DNA of 16,828 nt from Anaerolineales bacterium. GTDB lineage: Bacteria > Chloroflexota > Anaerolineae > Anaerolineales > Villigracilaceae. The stretch spans positions 1-16,828 of the forward strand of contig JADLCG010000144.1 of assembly GCA_020847355.1 (NCBI GenBank). The letters are read 5' to 3'. A program made the position numbers and the translations under genes. The first letter of the stretch is position 1. Each line of letters starts with the position of its first letter. The notes beneath the pieces were generated by a model, which saw only the letters and a program-made list of their open reading frames with translations, made no database searches and was not told the DNA's origin. This document shows, one piece after another, positions 1-6,840 of this stretch.

Positions 1-1
1 G

Positions 2-82
2 AAGATAAGTTACTTTTTGCGAAGCGGTCTGGGAAGATTTGATAGAAGATCGCGTCTTGAATCCACTGTGGCGTTGACATGA
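2..82 (+). other. left edge, possible tail of an upstream gene (unassigned)
   Basis: The first 82 bases are open on the plus strand in the frame that ends with TGA at 80-82. The translated tail is arginine-rich and not recognisable. Another plus frame, from position 9 to the TGA at 75-77, reads more like ordinary protein (acidic and aromatic residues), but a TAA at 6-8 precedes it. The bidirectional terminator at 94-138 suggests that a gene ends here on the plus strand. I cannot decide the frame or product. Confidence 0.15.
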
Positions 83-93
83 GTTCCCTGTGT

Positions 94-138
94 AAAAAGA
101 GACGCGAGGCTCAAATTCCTGCGCGTCTCTTTTTTTTT
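94..138. terminator. bidirectional intrinsic terminator
   Basis: A perfect 13-bp inverted repeat has its left arm at 94-106 (AAAAAGAGACGCG) and its right arm at 122-134, with a 15-nt loop. The right arm runs into a nine-T tract (130-138), and the left arm begins with five A, which gives a U-tract on the minus strand. It can end minus-strand transcription from the ABC ATPase gene, whose stop is at 152, and any plus-strand transcript entering from the left edge. Confidence 0.85.
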
Positions 139-151
139 GATTTTGATATTT

Positions 152-1252
152 TTAGCGGATGGCTTTTTCGGTCTCTGCGTCAAAGATGTGGAATTTGTCC
201 ATATCAAAGACCATTTGCGGAGAATTGCCAACGCGCAGTTTGGAGCGCGGGTCCACGCGGGCGACGAAGGTGTTTTTCCCGCTGACGAGATAGAGCAAAG
301 TTTCGTTGCCCATTAGCTCGGTTACGTCCACCTTGGCGACTACGCTTTGAGCGGTGATATTTTGCGGGGCGAATTCTGGATCGTGGATGTTTTCTGGGCG
401 AATGCCGAGGACTACGTCCTTGCCGATGGAATCTTTGTAGGCGCTGGCGCGGTTGGCTGGGATTTGAACTTGGAAATCGCCGGTATCTGCGCTGAGTTTA
501 TCGCCGGTTTTGACGATCTTAGCGGGGAAGAAGTTCATGGCGGGGGAGCCAATGAAACCAGCTACAAATAAATTGTTCGGATGGTCGTATAAGTTTTGGG
601 GCGTGTCCAGTTGTTGGAGATCGCCTTTGTTGATTACGGCAATCCGCGTAGCCATAGTCATGGCTTCGGTTTGATCGTGGGTTACATAAATAAAAGTGGT
701 TTTGAGGCGTTGGTGCAGTTTGCTGATTTCGGCGCGCATTTGGACGCGGAGTTTTGCGTCTAAGTTGGAGAGCGGTTCGTCGAAGAGAAAGACTTTGGGC
801 TCGCGGACGATAGCGCGACCAACCGCCACACGCTGGCGCTGACCGCCGGAGAGTTGGCGCGGCTTGCGGTTGAGCAGTTCTTTGATGCCGAGCGTTTCGG
901 CGGCTTCGTCAACGCGGCGCTTGATTTCTTCCTTGGGCATTTTGCGTAGTTTGAGACCAAATGCCATGTTGTCGTACACGGAAAGATGCGGATACAAAGC
1001 GTAGGATTGAAACACCATAGCAATGTCACGATCTTTGGGGGCGATGTCGTTGACGACGCGATCGCCGATGGTGATTTCGCCGCCTGAAATTTCTTCCAAG
1101 CCAGCCAAGAGACGCAGGGCGGTGGTTTTGCCGCAACCTGAGGGACCTACTAATACAAGGAATTCCTTGTCCTGAACCTCGATGTTCAGGTCTTTGATGA
1201 CGGTGAGGTCGCCAAACTTCTTTTGAATATTTTTGTACGTAACGCTTGCCAT
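152..1252 (-). CDS. ugpC: sugar ABC transporter ATP-binding protein (UgpC/MsmX/MalK family)
   Basis: This is the cytoplasmic ATPase that drives a carbohydrate ABC importer (CUT1 class). It is 366 residues, normal for the family. Visible motifs are Walker A GPSGCGKT (36-43), the Q-loop Gln82, the signature LSGGQ (134-138), Walker B FLFDE (155-159) and the H-loop His192. A C-terminal TOBE/OB-type region of about 130 residues follows. I chose the ATG at 1252 because GGAGG (1263-1267) lies 10 nt upstream; a TTG at 1261 is in frame but almost touches that site. No permease or binding-protein gene is adjacent. Lone ATPases of this family, such as MsmX of Bacillus, are known to energise several unlinked sugar importers, so that role is plausible here. 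The substrate cannot be read from the sequence. A bidirectional terminator follows the stop. Confidence 0.93.
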   Translation of the reverse strand: MASVTYKNIQKKFGDLTVIKDLNIEVQDKEFLVLVGPSGCGKTTALRLLAGLEEISGGEITIGDRVVNDIAPKDRDIAMVFQSYALYPHLSVYDNMAFGLKLRKMPKEEIKRRVDEAAETLGIKELLNRKPRQLSGGQRQRVAVGRAIVREPKVFLFDEPLSNLDAKLRVQMRAEISKLHQRLKTTFIYVTHDQTEAMTMATRIAVINKGDLQQLDTPQNLYDHPNNLFVAGFIGSPAMNFFPAKIVKTGDKLSADTGDFQVQIPANRASAYKDSIGKDVVLGIRPENIHDPEFAPQNITAQSVVAKVDVTELMGNETLLYLVSGKNTFVARVDPRSKLRVGNSPQMVFDMDKFHIFDAETEKAIR

Positions 1253-1262
1253 GTGAAACAAT

Positions 1263-1296
1263 CCTCCAGTCGGTAGAATATAGTGGCTCGATTATA
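1263..1296 (-). promoter_or_regulatory. candidate -10 box and ribosome binding site of ugpC
   Basis: On the minus strand a consensus TATAAT lies at 1296-1291, about 38 nt before the ATG at 1252. The GGAGG ribosome binding site is at 1267-1263. I see no good -35 hexamer at 17 nt, so the promoter call rests on the -10 alone. Confidence 0.4.
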
Positions 1297-1410
1297 TATC
1301 CATACGCCGAATTCTGCCTATGTTTTTTTCAGGCGAGTTTTGCGGATTTTTAGGGCGTGGAACAACTATCTGCAACGCAACCAGCCTAGAGCGTGGTTAG
1401 GGACGGGTTG

Positions 1411-2577
1411 TTAAGTCAAATTTTTGGTTTTGTGCCGTTGGAGTAGTAGAAAAGTCGAAAGAGCTAAAATGGCGGTGAAGAGGATGTTCAAGCCGAAGCC
1501 AATTTCTAGCCCAAAAGCCGTGCTGACCCATCCAATCAGCCAAGGTCCAATCAATGAGCCGACGCCCGCGAAGGTGAAGAGCGTTCCTAAAATGGTGTTG
1601 ATATTTTCGTGAAAGTCGTCGGAGACGGCGGCGGTGATGGTGGGGAAGATGATGGAGAAGAAAAGTCCGGTGAGCGGTAAGAAGATAGTTTGGGTTGTGA
1701 AAATTCCAATGCCGAGACAAAAGAGACTGCCCATAGCTGAAAATAAAATTGAGCGGATGTAGCCTAAACGCTGGACGATGAAGCCGCCGATGAGACGCCC
1801 AATCATTAGGGCGGCGAAGAATAAGGTGAGCGCTTGGTTGCTGGAGGCGCTTGAAGCGGAATCTATTTTTTGAAGATAGGTTACTAACCAAGAGGCGATG
1901 CCAATCTCTGCCGCCACGTAACTGGCGATGGCGATATAGAAAAGCGGCAAACTTTTTTTGAAGGCAATTTGCGGAATTTGCCGAAAGTTGATTTGCGTTT
2001 TTTCAGTGGTTTGCGGAAAGCGTAAAAAGGCGGCGCATACTAAAAAGATCAAGATTAGCGCTAAATCCCAGCGATAGATGACGCGCCATGAGATATTCAA
2101 TTCAAATAGGCGGCTGGCGAAGTAAGGCGCGAGCGCCGAGCCTAGCCCGTGCATGACTGCCATCAAGTTGAGGAAAAGCCCTTTGTTTTCTTTGTAAACT
2201 TCGACGATGATGGCGTTTGGTCCAAGTTCAAATGCGCCGAAGCCCAGCCCGATGATGAATAAGCAAACCCCAAGCAGGATGGTGTTTTCAAAGGAGCTGT
2301 ATCCGCTCACGCCCAGAGCGAGGCAGATGCCCGCGAGAATTAGTACGCTCTTTAGCCCAAATTTATCGGCGATGAGACCGGCGATCAGGGTTGCTATGAG
2401 AAAGCCGAGATATTCTCCGAAGAAGATGTTGCCGCCCGCGCCGTAGCTTAAGTTGAGTTCGGCAAGGATGGCGGGAAGCGTGGGTCCTTTGAGATTGTCC
2501 GTGAAGCCAAAGAGGAAGAAAGCGAAAAAACAAATCGCGGTGATCAATATTTTGATAAGTTTGGAAGTTTGATACAT
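1411..2577 (-). CDS. MFS transporter, FucP/NarK-like, substrate unknown
   Basis: A 388-residue integral membrane protein with about 12 hydrophobic segments, the size and pattern of a major facilitator superfamily permease. The loop between segments 2 and 3 carries the MFS motif A (GLIADKFGLKSVL, near residue 68). A degenerate second copy (GGFIVQRLGYIRSI) sits in the equivalent loop of the C-terminal half, as expected from the internal duplication. The first segment has the FGFTDN pattern often seen in sugar-type MFS proteins, but specificity cannot be assigned. I chose the ATG at 2577 because AAAGG lies 8 nt upstream and the first membrane segment starts soon after. An in-frame TTG at 2643 would add 22 non-hydrophobic residues and lacks support. 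The gene is co-oriented with eno but separated from it by a strong terminator, so it is probably transcribed on its own. Confidence 0.85.
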   Translation of the reverse strand: MYQTSKLIKILITAICFFAFFLFGFTDNLKGPTLPAILAELNLSYGAGGNIFFGEYLGFLIATLIAGLIADKFGLKSVLILAGICLALGVSGYSSFENTILLGVCLFIIGLGFGAFELGPNAIIVEVYKENKGLFLNLMAVMHGLGSALAPYFASRLFELNISWRVIYRWDLALILIFLVCAAFLRFPQTTEKTQINFRQIPQIAFKKSLPLFYIAIASYVAAEIGIASWLVTYLQKIDSASSASSNQALTLFFAALMIGRLIGGFIVQRLGYIRSILFSAMGSLFCLGIGIFTTQTIFLPLTGLFFSIIFPTITAAVSDDFHENINTILGTLFTFAGVGSLIGPWLIGWVSTAFGLEIGFGLNILFTAILALSTFLLLQRHKTKNLT

Positions 2578-2713
2578 AACGCAGACCTTTGTGCGTAAAT
2601 TGGAATGGGAAGATTTCAAGCGGCAGTCATGCCGTAAATTCAAATAAATATACTGAAAGCCAGTTCTGATGCAGAGGCAAGTTTGTGTTTTGGGTAGTAT
2701 CTGATATTTTTAA

Positions 2714-2736
2714 CGCAAAGCCGCAGAGTCACAAAG
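2714..2736. repeat. three degenerate copies of an 8-nt CGCAAAG-type unit
   Basis: CGCAAAG (2714-2720), CGCAGAG (2722-2728) and CACAAAG (2730-2736) recur at an 8-nt step in the 238-bp gap between the eno terminator and the MFS start. From memory, tandem CGCAAAG words are common in intergenic DNA of many environmental bacteria; I cannot check this here. The rest of the gap (2578-2771) holds a small CGGCA/TGCCG hairpin at 2621-2634 and no convincing promoter. Confidence 0.5.
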
Positions 2737-2771
2737 CGATTGTTTCTTTTTTTGAAATTGGTTAAATTAAA

Positions 2772-2807
2772 AACAAAAGAGGGCAGAAGTTTCTGCCCTC
2801 TTTTGTT
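2772..2807 (-). terminator. intrinsic terminator of eno
   Basis: A near-perfect 17-bp inverted repeat has arms at 2772-2788 and 2791-2807, centred on a 2-nt GT. It includes GAGGGCAGAA paired with TTCTGCCCTC. It begins 8 nt beyond the enolase stop. On the minus strand the stem is followed by a T-rich run, the complement of 2763-2773. It separates eno from the downstream MFS gene. Confidence 0.9.
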
Positions 2808-2815
2808 GAAAGGCA

Positions 2816-4114
2816 TTACTTGGTTTTGAGCGTATCCCAGCCCGCGTATTTGGCTTCGCTCCCTAATTCCGCTTCGATGCGCAAAAGTTGATTGTATTTG
2901 GCGACGCGGTCGGAGCGGGCGGGCGCGCCGGTTTTGATTTGACCGGTGTTGAGCGCCACAGCCAAATCCGCGATGGTCGCGTCTTCGGTTTCGCCGGAGC
3001 GATGCGAAGTGACCGCCGACCAGCCGGCGCGTTGGCATAAATCCACCGCTTCGATGGTTTCGGTCAGCGAGCCAATTTGATTCACCTTGACCAATAAAGC
3101 GTTGGCGGCGTTTTCTTTGATCGCGCGGCGCACGCGCTCTGGATTAGTCACGAGCAAGTCATCGCCGACGATCTGTAATTTATCGCCGAGGTTTTGCTTC
3201 ATCAACTTCCAAGCTTCCCAATCGTCTTGCGCCAAGCCGTCTTCAATCGAAACAATCGGATAATCCTTAACCCACTTCGTCCAGAACTCCACCATTTGCT
3301 CGCCGGTGAGTTGTTTGTTTTCTTTACGCAGGTTATATTTTTTGGTCTTCTCGTCATAAAGTTCAGAAGCGGCGGGATCGAGCGCAAGCGCCACTTCTTT
3401 GCCGCGCCCGGCTTTGAAGCCCGCTTTTTCAATTGCCGCGAGGATCACTTCCAGCGCTTCTTCGTTCGTTTTGAGCGCCGGAGCATAGCCGCCTTCGTCG
3501 CCGACTAAGGTGCTATATCCTTTTTCTTTCAACACAGATTTCAAAGCGTGGTAAATTTCCGCGCCCCAGCGCACGCCTTCAGTGAAGGAAGAAGCGCCAA
3601 AGGGCATGACCATGAATTCCTGCATATCGGTAGATTGCCAAGCCGTGTGCGCGCCGCCGTTCAAGATATTCATCATCGGCACGGGAAGCACATGCGCGAA
3701 CACGCCGCCTAAATAACGATAGAGCGGCATCCCATAAGAATTCGCCGCGGCTTTGGCTACCGCTAAACTCACGCCCAAAATTGCGTTCGCGCCCAGTTTG
3801 GATTTATTCTGCGTGCCGTCTAGTTCCAACATCAGCGCGTCAATGCCTTTTTGATCGGAAGCGTCCCAGCCGAAGAGCGCATCGGCGATCACGCCGTTGA
3901 CGTTGGCGACCGCTTTCGTCACGCCTTTGCCTCCGTAGCGCTTCTTATCGCCATCGCGCATTTCAAGCGCCTCATGCTCGCCGGTGGATGCGCCCGAGGG
4001 GACCGCCGCGCGCCCCCAGGCGCCGTCCATCAAAACGACTTCCACTTCCACAGTCGGGTTGCCGCGCGAATCCAAAACTTCCAACGCGGAGATGCTTTCA
4101 ATTGTTGTATCCAT
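2816..4114 (-). CDS. eno: enolase (phosphopyruvate hydratase)
   Basis: Eno interconverts 2-phosphoglycerate and phosphoenolpyruvate in glycolysis and gluconeogenesis, in the cytoplasm. At 432 residues it is full length. The family's key positions are all present: the flexible SGAST loop (40-44), His156 and Glu166 in the GGAHT to MQEF block, Glu207 in GDEGG, and the Mg ligands Asp246, Glu291 (SIEDG) and Asp318 (GDD). Also present are the catalytic Lys343 (LLVKVNQIG), the SHRSGET signature (370-376) and Lys394 (GQIKTGAP). The ATG at 4114 has AGGAG 5 nt upstream. The gene is divergent from the TIR gene and ends at a strong intrinsic terminator, so it is probably monocistronic. Nothing in the sequence suggests loss of activity. 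Confidence 0.98.
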   Translation of the reverse strand: MDTTIESISALEVLDSRGNPTVEVEVVLMDGAWGRAAVPSGASTGEHEALEMRDGDKKRYGGKGVTKAVANVNGVIADALFGWDASDQKGIDALMLELDGTQNKSKLGANAILGVSLAVAKAAANSYGMPLYRYLGGVFAHVLPVPMMNILNGGAHTAWQSTDMQEFMVMPFGASSFTEGVRWGAEIYHALKSVLKEKGYSTLVGDEGGYAPALKTNEEALEVILAAIEKAGFKAGRGKEVALALDPAASELYDEKTKKYNLRKENKQLTGEQMVEFWTKWVKDYPIVSIEDGLAQDDWEAWKLMKQNLGDKLQIVGDDLLVTNPERVRRAIKENAANALLVKVNQIGSLTETIEAVDLCQRAGWSAVTSHRSGETEDATIADLAVALNTGQIKTGAPARSDRVAKYNQLLRIEAELGSEAKYAGWDTLKTK

Positions 4115-4138
4115 AATCGCTCCTAAAAGTTATGCTTA

Positions 4139-4154
4139 ATACTTCAAGTATAAT
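4139..4154. promoter_or_regulatory. palindrome overlapping candidate -10 boxes in the eno/TIR divergent region
   Basis: ATACTTCAAGTAT (4139-4151) is a perfect 6+1+6 inverted repeat. It overlaps TATAAT on the plus strand (4149-4154) and TATACT on the minus strand (4152-4147). The minus box would start an eno transcript with a leader of roughly 25 nt; the plus box would give the TIR gene a leader of about 110 nt. -35 matches are weak on both strands. The palindrome could be an operator, but that is inference. Confidence 0.35.
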
Positions 4155-4270
4155 CGCAAACAATAGGGAGATGAAGCGCAGACGAAGTTCGCGCCTCTTA
4201 CTTAACGCAAGCCGACTCAGCCGCTTGGGCATTCTCTCACCCCAATCTTTCCGCTTGGAGCTTTTCATTG

Positions 4271-4726
4271 ATGACGCATTCGCCGCAAAAGTTAATTCCA
4301 TTTATTTGTTATGCCAAAGAGAACAAGCAGATTATCCGCGCTTTTAGCGAAAAATTAAAAGCCGAAGGCTGGATTGACCCTTGGCTCGACGAGGACGATA
4401 TTCTGCCCGGGCAGGTCTGGCAGGAGCGCGTGATCGAAGCCGTGCGTAAATCGCATGTGGTGATCATCTTTCTCTCTAAAGTGGCGCTCACCAACGACGG
4501 CTTTTTTCATAAAGAAATGAAACTCGCCTTAGATACCGCCGCCGAAAAACCCGAAGGCGCGATTTTCATCATCCCCGTCCGCATTGACGATTGCGAAACC
4601 CCGGAGGTGGTGGCTAAATATCAATATGTGGACTATTTCGGCAGTTCCGAGCATAAAGCCCGCGCTTACAGTTTCTTACTCGCCTCGTTAAAAAGCCGCG
4701 CCGCCAGCCTTAACTTGCTTCCCTAA
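4271..4726 (+). CDS. small stand-alone TIR-domain protein
   Basis: A 151-residue protein that is essentially one TIR domain (about 9-123) with a short tail. Visible landmarks are the first strand and box 1 (PFICYAKENK, 10-19) and the BB-loop region with WLDEDDILPGQ (38-48). WQERVIEAVRKS (50-61), strand HVVIIFLS (62-69) and GFFHKEMKLAL (77-87) follow. Glu82 in HKEM aligns with the catalytic glutamate of TIR NAD hydrolases such as SARM1 (WVHKE). Many bacterial TIR domains cleave NAD or make cyclic-ADP-ribose-type signals, often in anti-phage defence, but always with a sensor or effector partner; none is visible here. There is no membrane segment. The ATG at 4271 has GGAG (4257-4260) 10 nt upstream; a TTG one codon earlier is possible. 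It lies between eno (divergent) and pyrG (convergent) and has its own terminator. NADase activity and a defence role are inference. Confidence 0.85.
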   Translation: MTHSPQKLIPFICYAKENKQIIRAFSEKLKAEGWIDPWLDEDDILPGQVWQERVIEAVRKSHVVIIFLSKVALTNDGFFHKEMKLALDTAAEKPEGAIFIIPVRIDDCETPEVVAKYQYVDYFGSSEHKARAYSFLLASLKSRAASLNLLP

Positions 4727-4734
4727 AGTTAAGT

Positions 4735-4767
4735 AAAATCTCCGAGCGTTTGAGCCTCGGAGATTTT
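4735..4767. terminator. bidirectional intrinsic terminator after the TIR gene
   Basis: A perfect 12-bp stem, AAAATCTCCGAG (4735-4746) with CTCGGAGATTTT (4756-4767), and a 9-nt loop. It starts 8 nt after the TIR stop. The A/T-rich stem base gives a U-run in both directions, so it can also back up termination of the convergent pyrG transcript. Confidence 0.88.
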
Positions 4768-4810
4768 GTTAATTAACTCAAGTTGCAACCTTTGCAATGA
4801 TTTTTATTAA

Positions 4811-4928
4811 AACGTAGTTGCTAAGAGTTTTTTAGCCGCGAATTACGCGGATTTTCGCTAAGCGCTTCAAAAAATCCGCGTGAATTAGTGAAATTCGCGG
4901 CAAAAGATTTGCGGTAACAACTTAGGTT
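4811..4928. repeat. palindromic intergenic element A, about 118 bp
   Basis: A long imperfect inverted repeat fills the space between the TIR terminator and the pyrG stop. The inner arms are GCCGCGAATT (4835-4844) with AATTCGCGGC (4892-4901), and ACGCGGATTTT (4845-4855) with the complementary run at 4871-4881. The 10-nt spacer TGAATTAGTG between the two right arms would bulge out. Weaker outer arms, near GTAGTTGC (4814-4821) and GTAACAAC (4914-4921), extend the symmetry to the ends. It begins 2 nt beyond the pyrG stop, so pyrG mRNA would carry the hairpin at its 3' end. No open frame crosses it. Confidence 0.7.
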
Positions 4929-4930
4929 AA

Positions 4931-6547
4931 TTACTTTTTATTTTTTTCTTTCGCCGCTTTTAGCAACCCCGCAAACAACGGGTGCGGATTCATTGGGCGC
5001 GACAAAAACTCCGGATGAAATTGACTGGCAACCATATATGGATGATCTTTCAACTCGACGATTTCCACCAATCTGCCGTCTGGCGATAAGCCGGAGAAAA
5101 CCATGCCATGCTCGGCGAAGGTCTCACGATATTTATTGTTGAATTCAAAACGATGGCGATGTCTTTCGTCCACATGGGCAACGCCGTAAGCGTTTGCCGC
5201 TTTCGTCCCCTTGGCAAGCAGGCAGGGGTAGAGTCCGAGGCGCATGGTTCCGCCCATGTCGGTGATCGAGCGCTGATCGGTCATCAAATCAATCACCGGG
5301 TGTTCAGTGGCGCGGTCAAATTCCGAGGAGTTCGCGTCTTCAAGATCCAATACGCCGCGGGCAAAATCAATGCACATCACTTGCATTCCTAAACACAAAC
5401 CCAAATACGGGATTTTATTTTCACGCGCATAACGCGCCGCCAAAATTTTGCCTTCAATGCCGCGCGAACCGAAACCGCCCGGCACGAGAATCGCATCCGC
5501 CTTTTTGATCACGTCCCAGCTTTTATCTTTGGCTTTTTCTAAATCTACGGAATGAATCCAGCTAATTTCCACTTCCACGCCGTTGGCGAGCGCCGCATGT
5601 TTCAACGCCTCGCGCACGGACATATAAGCGTCTTGCAGTTCGACATATTTGCCCACTAGCGCCACTTGGACGGTGGGCTTTTCTTTTTTGACTTCATCTA
5701 CTAATTTTTTCCACGGTTGCATATTCGGCTTGCGCTTGGAGGTCAGCCCCAATTTTTTGGCGATGTAATCTCCCACGCCCAATTTTTCTAAAAGCAATGG
5801 CACTTCGTATAACACGTTTGCGGTGGGCATGGGAATCACTGCGTCTTTTTCTACGTCGCAGAAGAGCGCGATCTTGTCGCAGAGACTTTTGTCAATCGGC
5901 TGATCGGCGCGGGCAATGATCAAGTTGGGAGAAATGCCAATCGAGCGCAGAGCCGCTACAGAATGTTGCGTGGGCTTGGTTTTAATTTCGCCAGTCGCGC
6001 CGATAGTTGGAAGCCAAGTGACATGTACAAACAGGCAGTTTTCGCGCCCGACCTCATTACGTAATTGACGCAGGGCTTCTAAAAATGGTTGTGACTCAAT
6101 ATCGCCGACCGTTCCGCCGACTTCTAAAATTACGATGTCTGCATCCGTCTCTTTGGCGACTAAACCAATCCGCCGTTTGATCTCATTAGTGATATGCGGA
6201 ATGACCTGAATCGTCCCGCCTAAGTAATCGCCGCGCCGCTCGTTGGCGATGATCTCCGCATAGACTTGACCAGTGGTGAAATTGCTCGAACGGCTCAAAC
6301 GATTATCAATAAAGCGCTCGTAGTGACCTAAATCCAAATCGGTTTCTGCGCCGTCGTCCAGCACATACACCTCGCCATGCTGATACGGACTCATCGTACC
6401 CGGGTCTACATTGATATACGGGTCCAGTTTTTGCACGCCGATTTTGAATCCGCGTTCTTTGAGCAATAAACCCAAAGCCGCGGCAGTTACGCCCTTGCCA
6501 ACCGAGGAAACTACGCCGCCGGTGAAGAATAAATATTTTGTCGCCAT
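4931..6547 (-). CDS. pyrG: CTP synthase (glutamine-hydrolysing)
   Basis: PyrG aminates UTP to CTP using ATP and glutamine, the last step of pyrimidine nucleotide synthesis, in the cytoplasm. At 538 residues it is full length. The N-terminal synthetase domain shows the P-loop GGVVSSVGKG (10-19, Lys18), then KLDPYINVDPGTM, the Mg-binding Asp72 in the DLDLGHYERF block, and EVGGTVGDIES. The C-terminal class I amidotransferase domain shows the nucleophile Cys385 (GLCLG) and His511/Glu513 of the triad (FHPEF). The start ATG at 6547 has AAAGGA with 8 nt spacing. The gene is flanked on both sides by palindromic elements (4811-4928 and 6582-6696); a candidate -10 (TATTAT, 6577-6572) lies between the upstream element and the start. 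Pyrimidine control through the upstream element is possible but unproven. Confidence 0.98.
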   Translation of the reverse strand: MATKYLFFTGGVVSSVGKGVTAAALGLLLKERGFKIGVQKLDPYINVDPGTMSPYQHGEVYVLDDGAETDLDLGHYERFIDNRLSRSSNFTTGQVYAEIIANERRGDYLGGTIQVIPHITNEIKRRIGLVAKETDADIVILEVGGTVGDIESQPFLEALRQLRNEVGRENCLFVHVTWLPTIGATGEIKTKPTQHSVAALRSIGISPNLIIARADQPIDKSLCDKIALFCDVEKDAVIPMPTANVLYEVPLLLEKLGVGDYIAKKLGLTSKRKPNMQPWKKLVDEVKKEKPTVQVALVGKYVELQDAYMSVREALKHAALANGVEVEISWIHSVDLEKAKDKSWDVIKKADAILVPGGFGSRGIEGKILAARYARENKIPYLGLCLGMQVMCIDFARGVLDLEDANSSEFDRATEHPVIDLMTDQRSITDMGGTMRLGLYPCLLAKGTKAANAYGVAHVDERHRHRFEFNNKYRETFAEHGMVFSGLSPDGRLVEIVELKDHPYMVASQFHPEFLSRPMNPHPLFAGLLKAAKEKNKK

Positions 6548-6554
6548 TTTCCAA

Positions 6555-6577
6555 TTCCTTTCAATTCAACCATAATA
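6555..6577 (-). promoter_or_regulatory. candidate -10 box and ribosome binding site of pyrG
   Basis: On the minus strand TATTAT (6577-6572) is followed by AAAGGAA (6561-6555) and the ATG at 6547. No good -35 lies at the expected distance. If this box is used, the -35 region falls inside the outer arm of palindromic element B. An alternative start farther up, near the TATAAA words at about 6707-6717, would place element B inside the transcribed leader. Confidence 0.35.
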
Positions 6578-6581
6578 GATT

Positions 6582-6696
6582 TAAGTAGTCGGTCGAAATA
6601 AATTTTACAAACCATCGCTCAAGGCGGCGTCCCCGCCGCCGAGGACGGCGGCTTGAGCAGGGATTTGTTTTCTAAATACTTACAATCGACTACTTA
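6582..6696. repeat. palindromic intergenic element B with a three-arm GC core
   Basis: The outer arms TAAGTAGTCG (6582-6591) and CGACTACTTA (6687-6696) are perfectly complementary. The inner arms GCTCAAG (6617-6623) and CTTGAGC (6652-6658) are too, and the sequence between them is partly complementary. The core has three GC arms. GGCGGCG (6623-6629) can pair with CGCCGCC (6634-6640) around TCCC. GCCGCCG (6635-6641) can instead pair with CGGCGGC (6646-6652) around AGGA. The two hairpins share the middle arm and exclude each other. No gene or ORF of note crosses it. The remaining sequence to 6770 is AT-rich with nothing I can name. Confidence 0.75.
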
Positions 6697-6770
6697 GATA
6701 AAAAACTTTTTATAAAACTTGCGCGCAAAAATACCTAACGACTTAATAAAACGCATCCTCCATACAAAGA

Positions 6771-6800
6771 GAATGGGAGGGCGTTTAAGCCCTCCCATTC
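6771..6800 (-). terminator. intrinsic terminator of the Roadblock gene
   Basis: A perfect 12-bp stem, GAATGGGAGGGC (6771-6782) with GCCCTCCCATTC (6789-6800), and a 6-nt loop, starting about 40 nt past the stop of the Roadblock gene. On the minus strand a modest T-rich run (CTCTTTG) follows. It also insulates pyrG, farther downstream on the same strand, from read-through. Confidence 0.75.
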
Positions 6801-6840
6801 GGGATTGTTTTTGCTTGTGGGGTAATCAACAACTTTCGTT

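Noticed and set aside
2621..2634. CGGCA/TGCCG hairpin upstream of the MFS gene
   Set aside because: Only 5 bp with a 4-nt loop; such structures are expected by chance and nothing else supports a function.
2640..3038. Minus-strand ORF of 132 codons across the eno 3' end and terminator
   Set aside because: Most of it is another frame of enolase, and it runs through the strong terminator hairpin. The rest is translated intergenic repeat.
4132..4347. Plus-strand ORF overlapping the TIR start
   Set aside because: It is Arg/Leu/Ser-rich, overlaps the TIR reading frame and has no ribosome binding site with proper spacing. The TIR domain is complete without it, so this is not a broken N-terminus.
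4735..4928. Possible CRISPR-like or tandem repeat array between the TIR gene and pyrG
   Set aside because: The repeats are inverted arms of two hairpins, not regularly spaced direct repeats with spacers.
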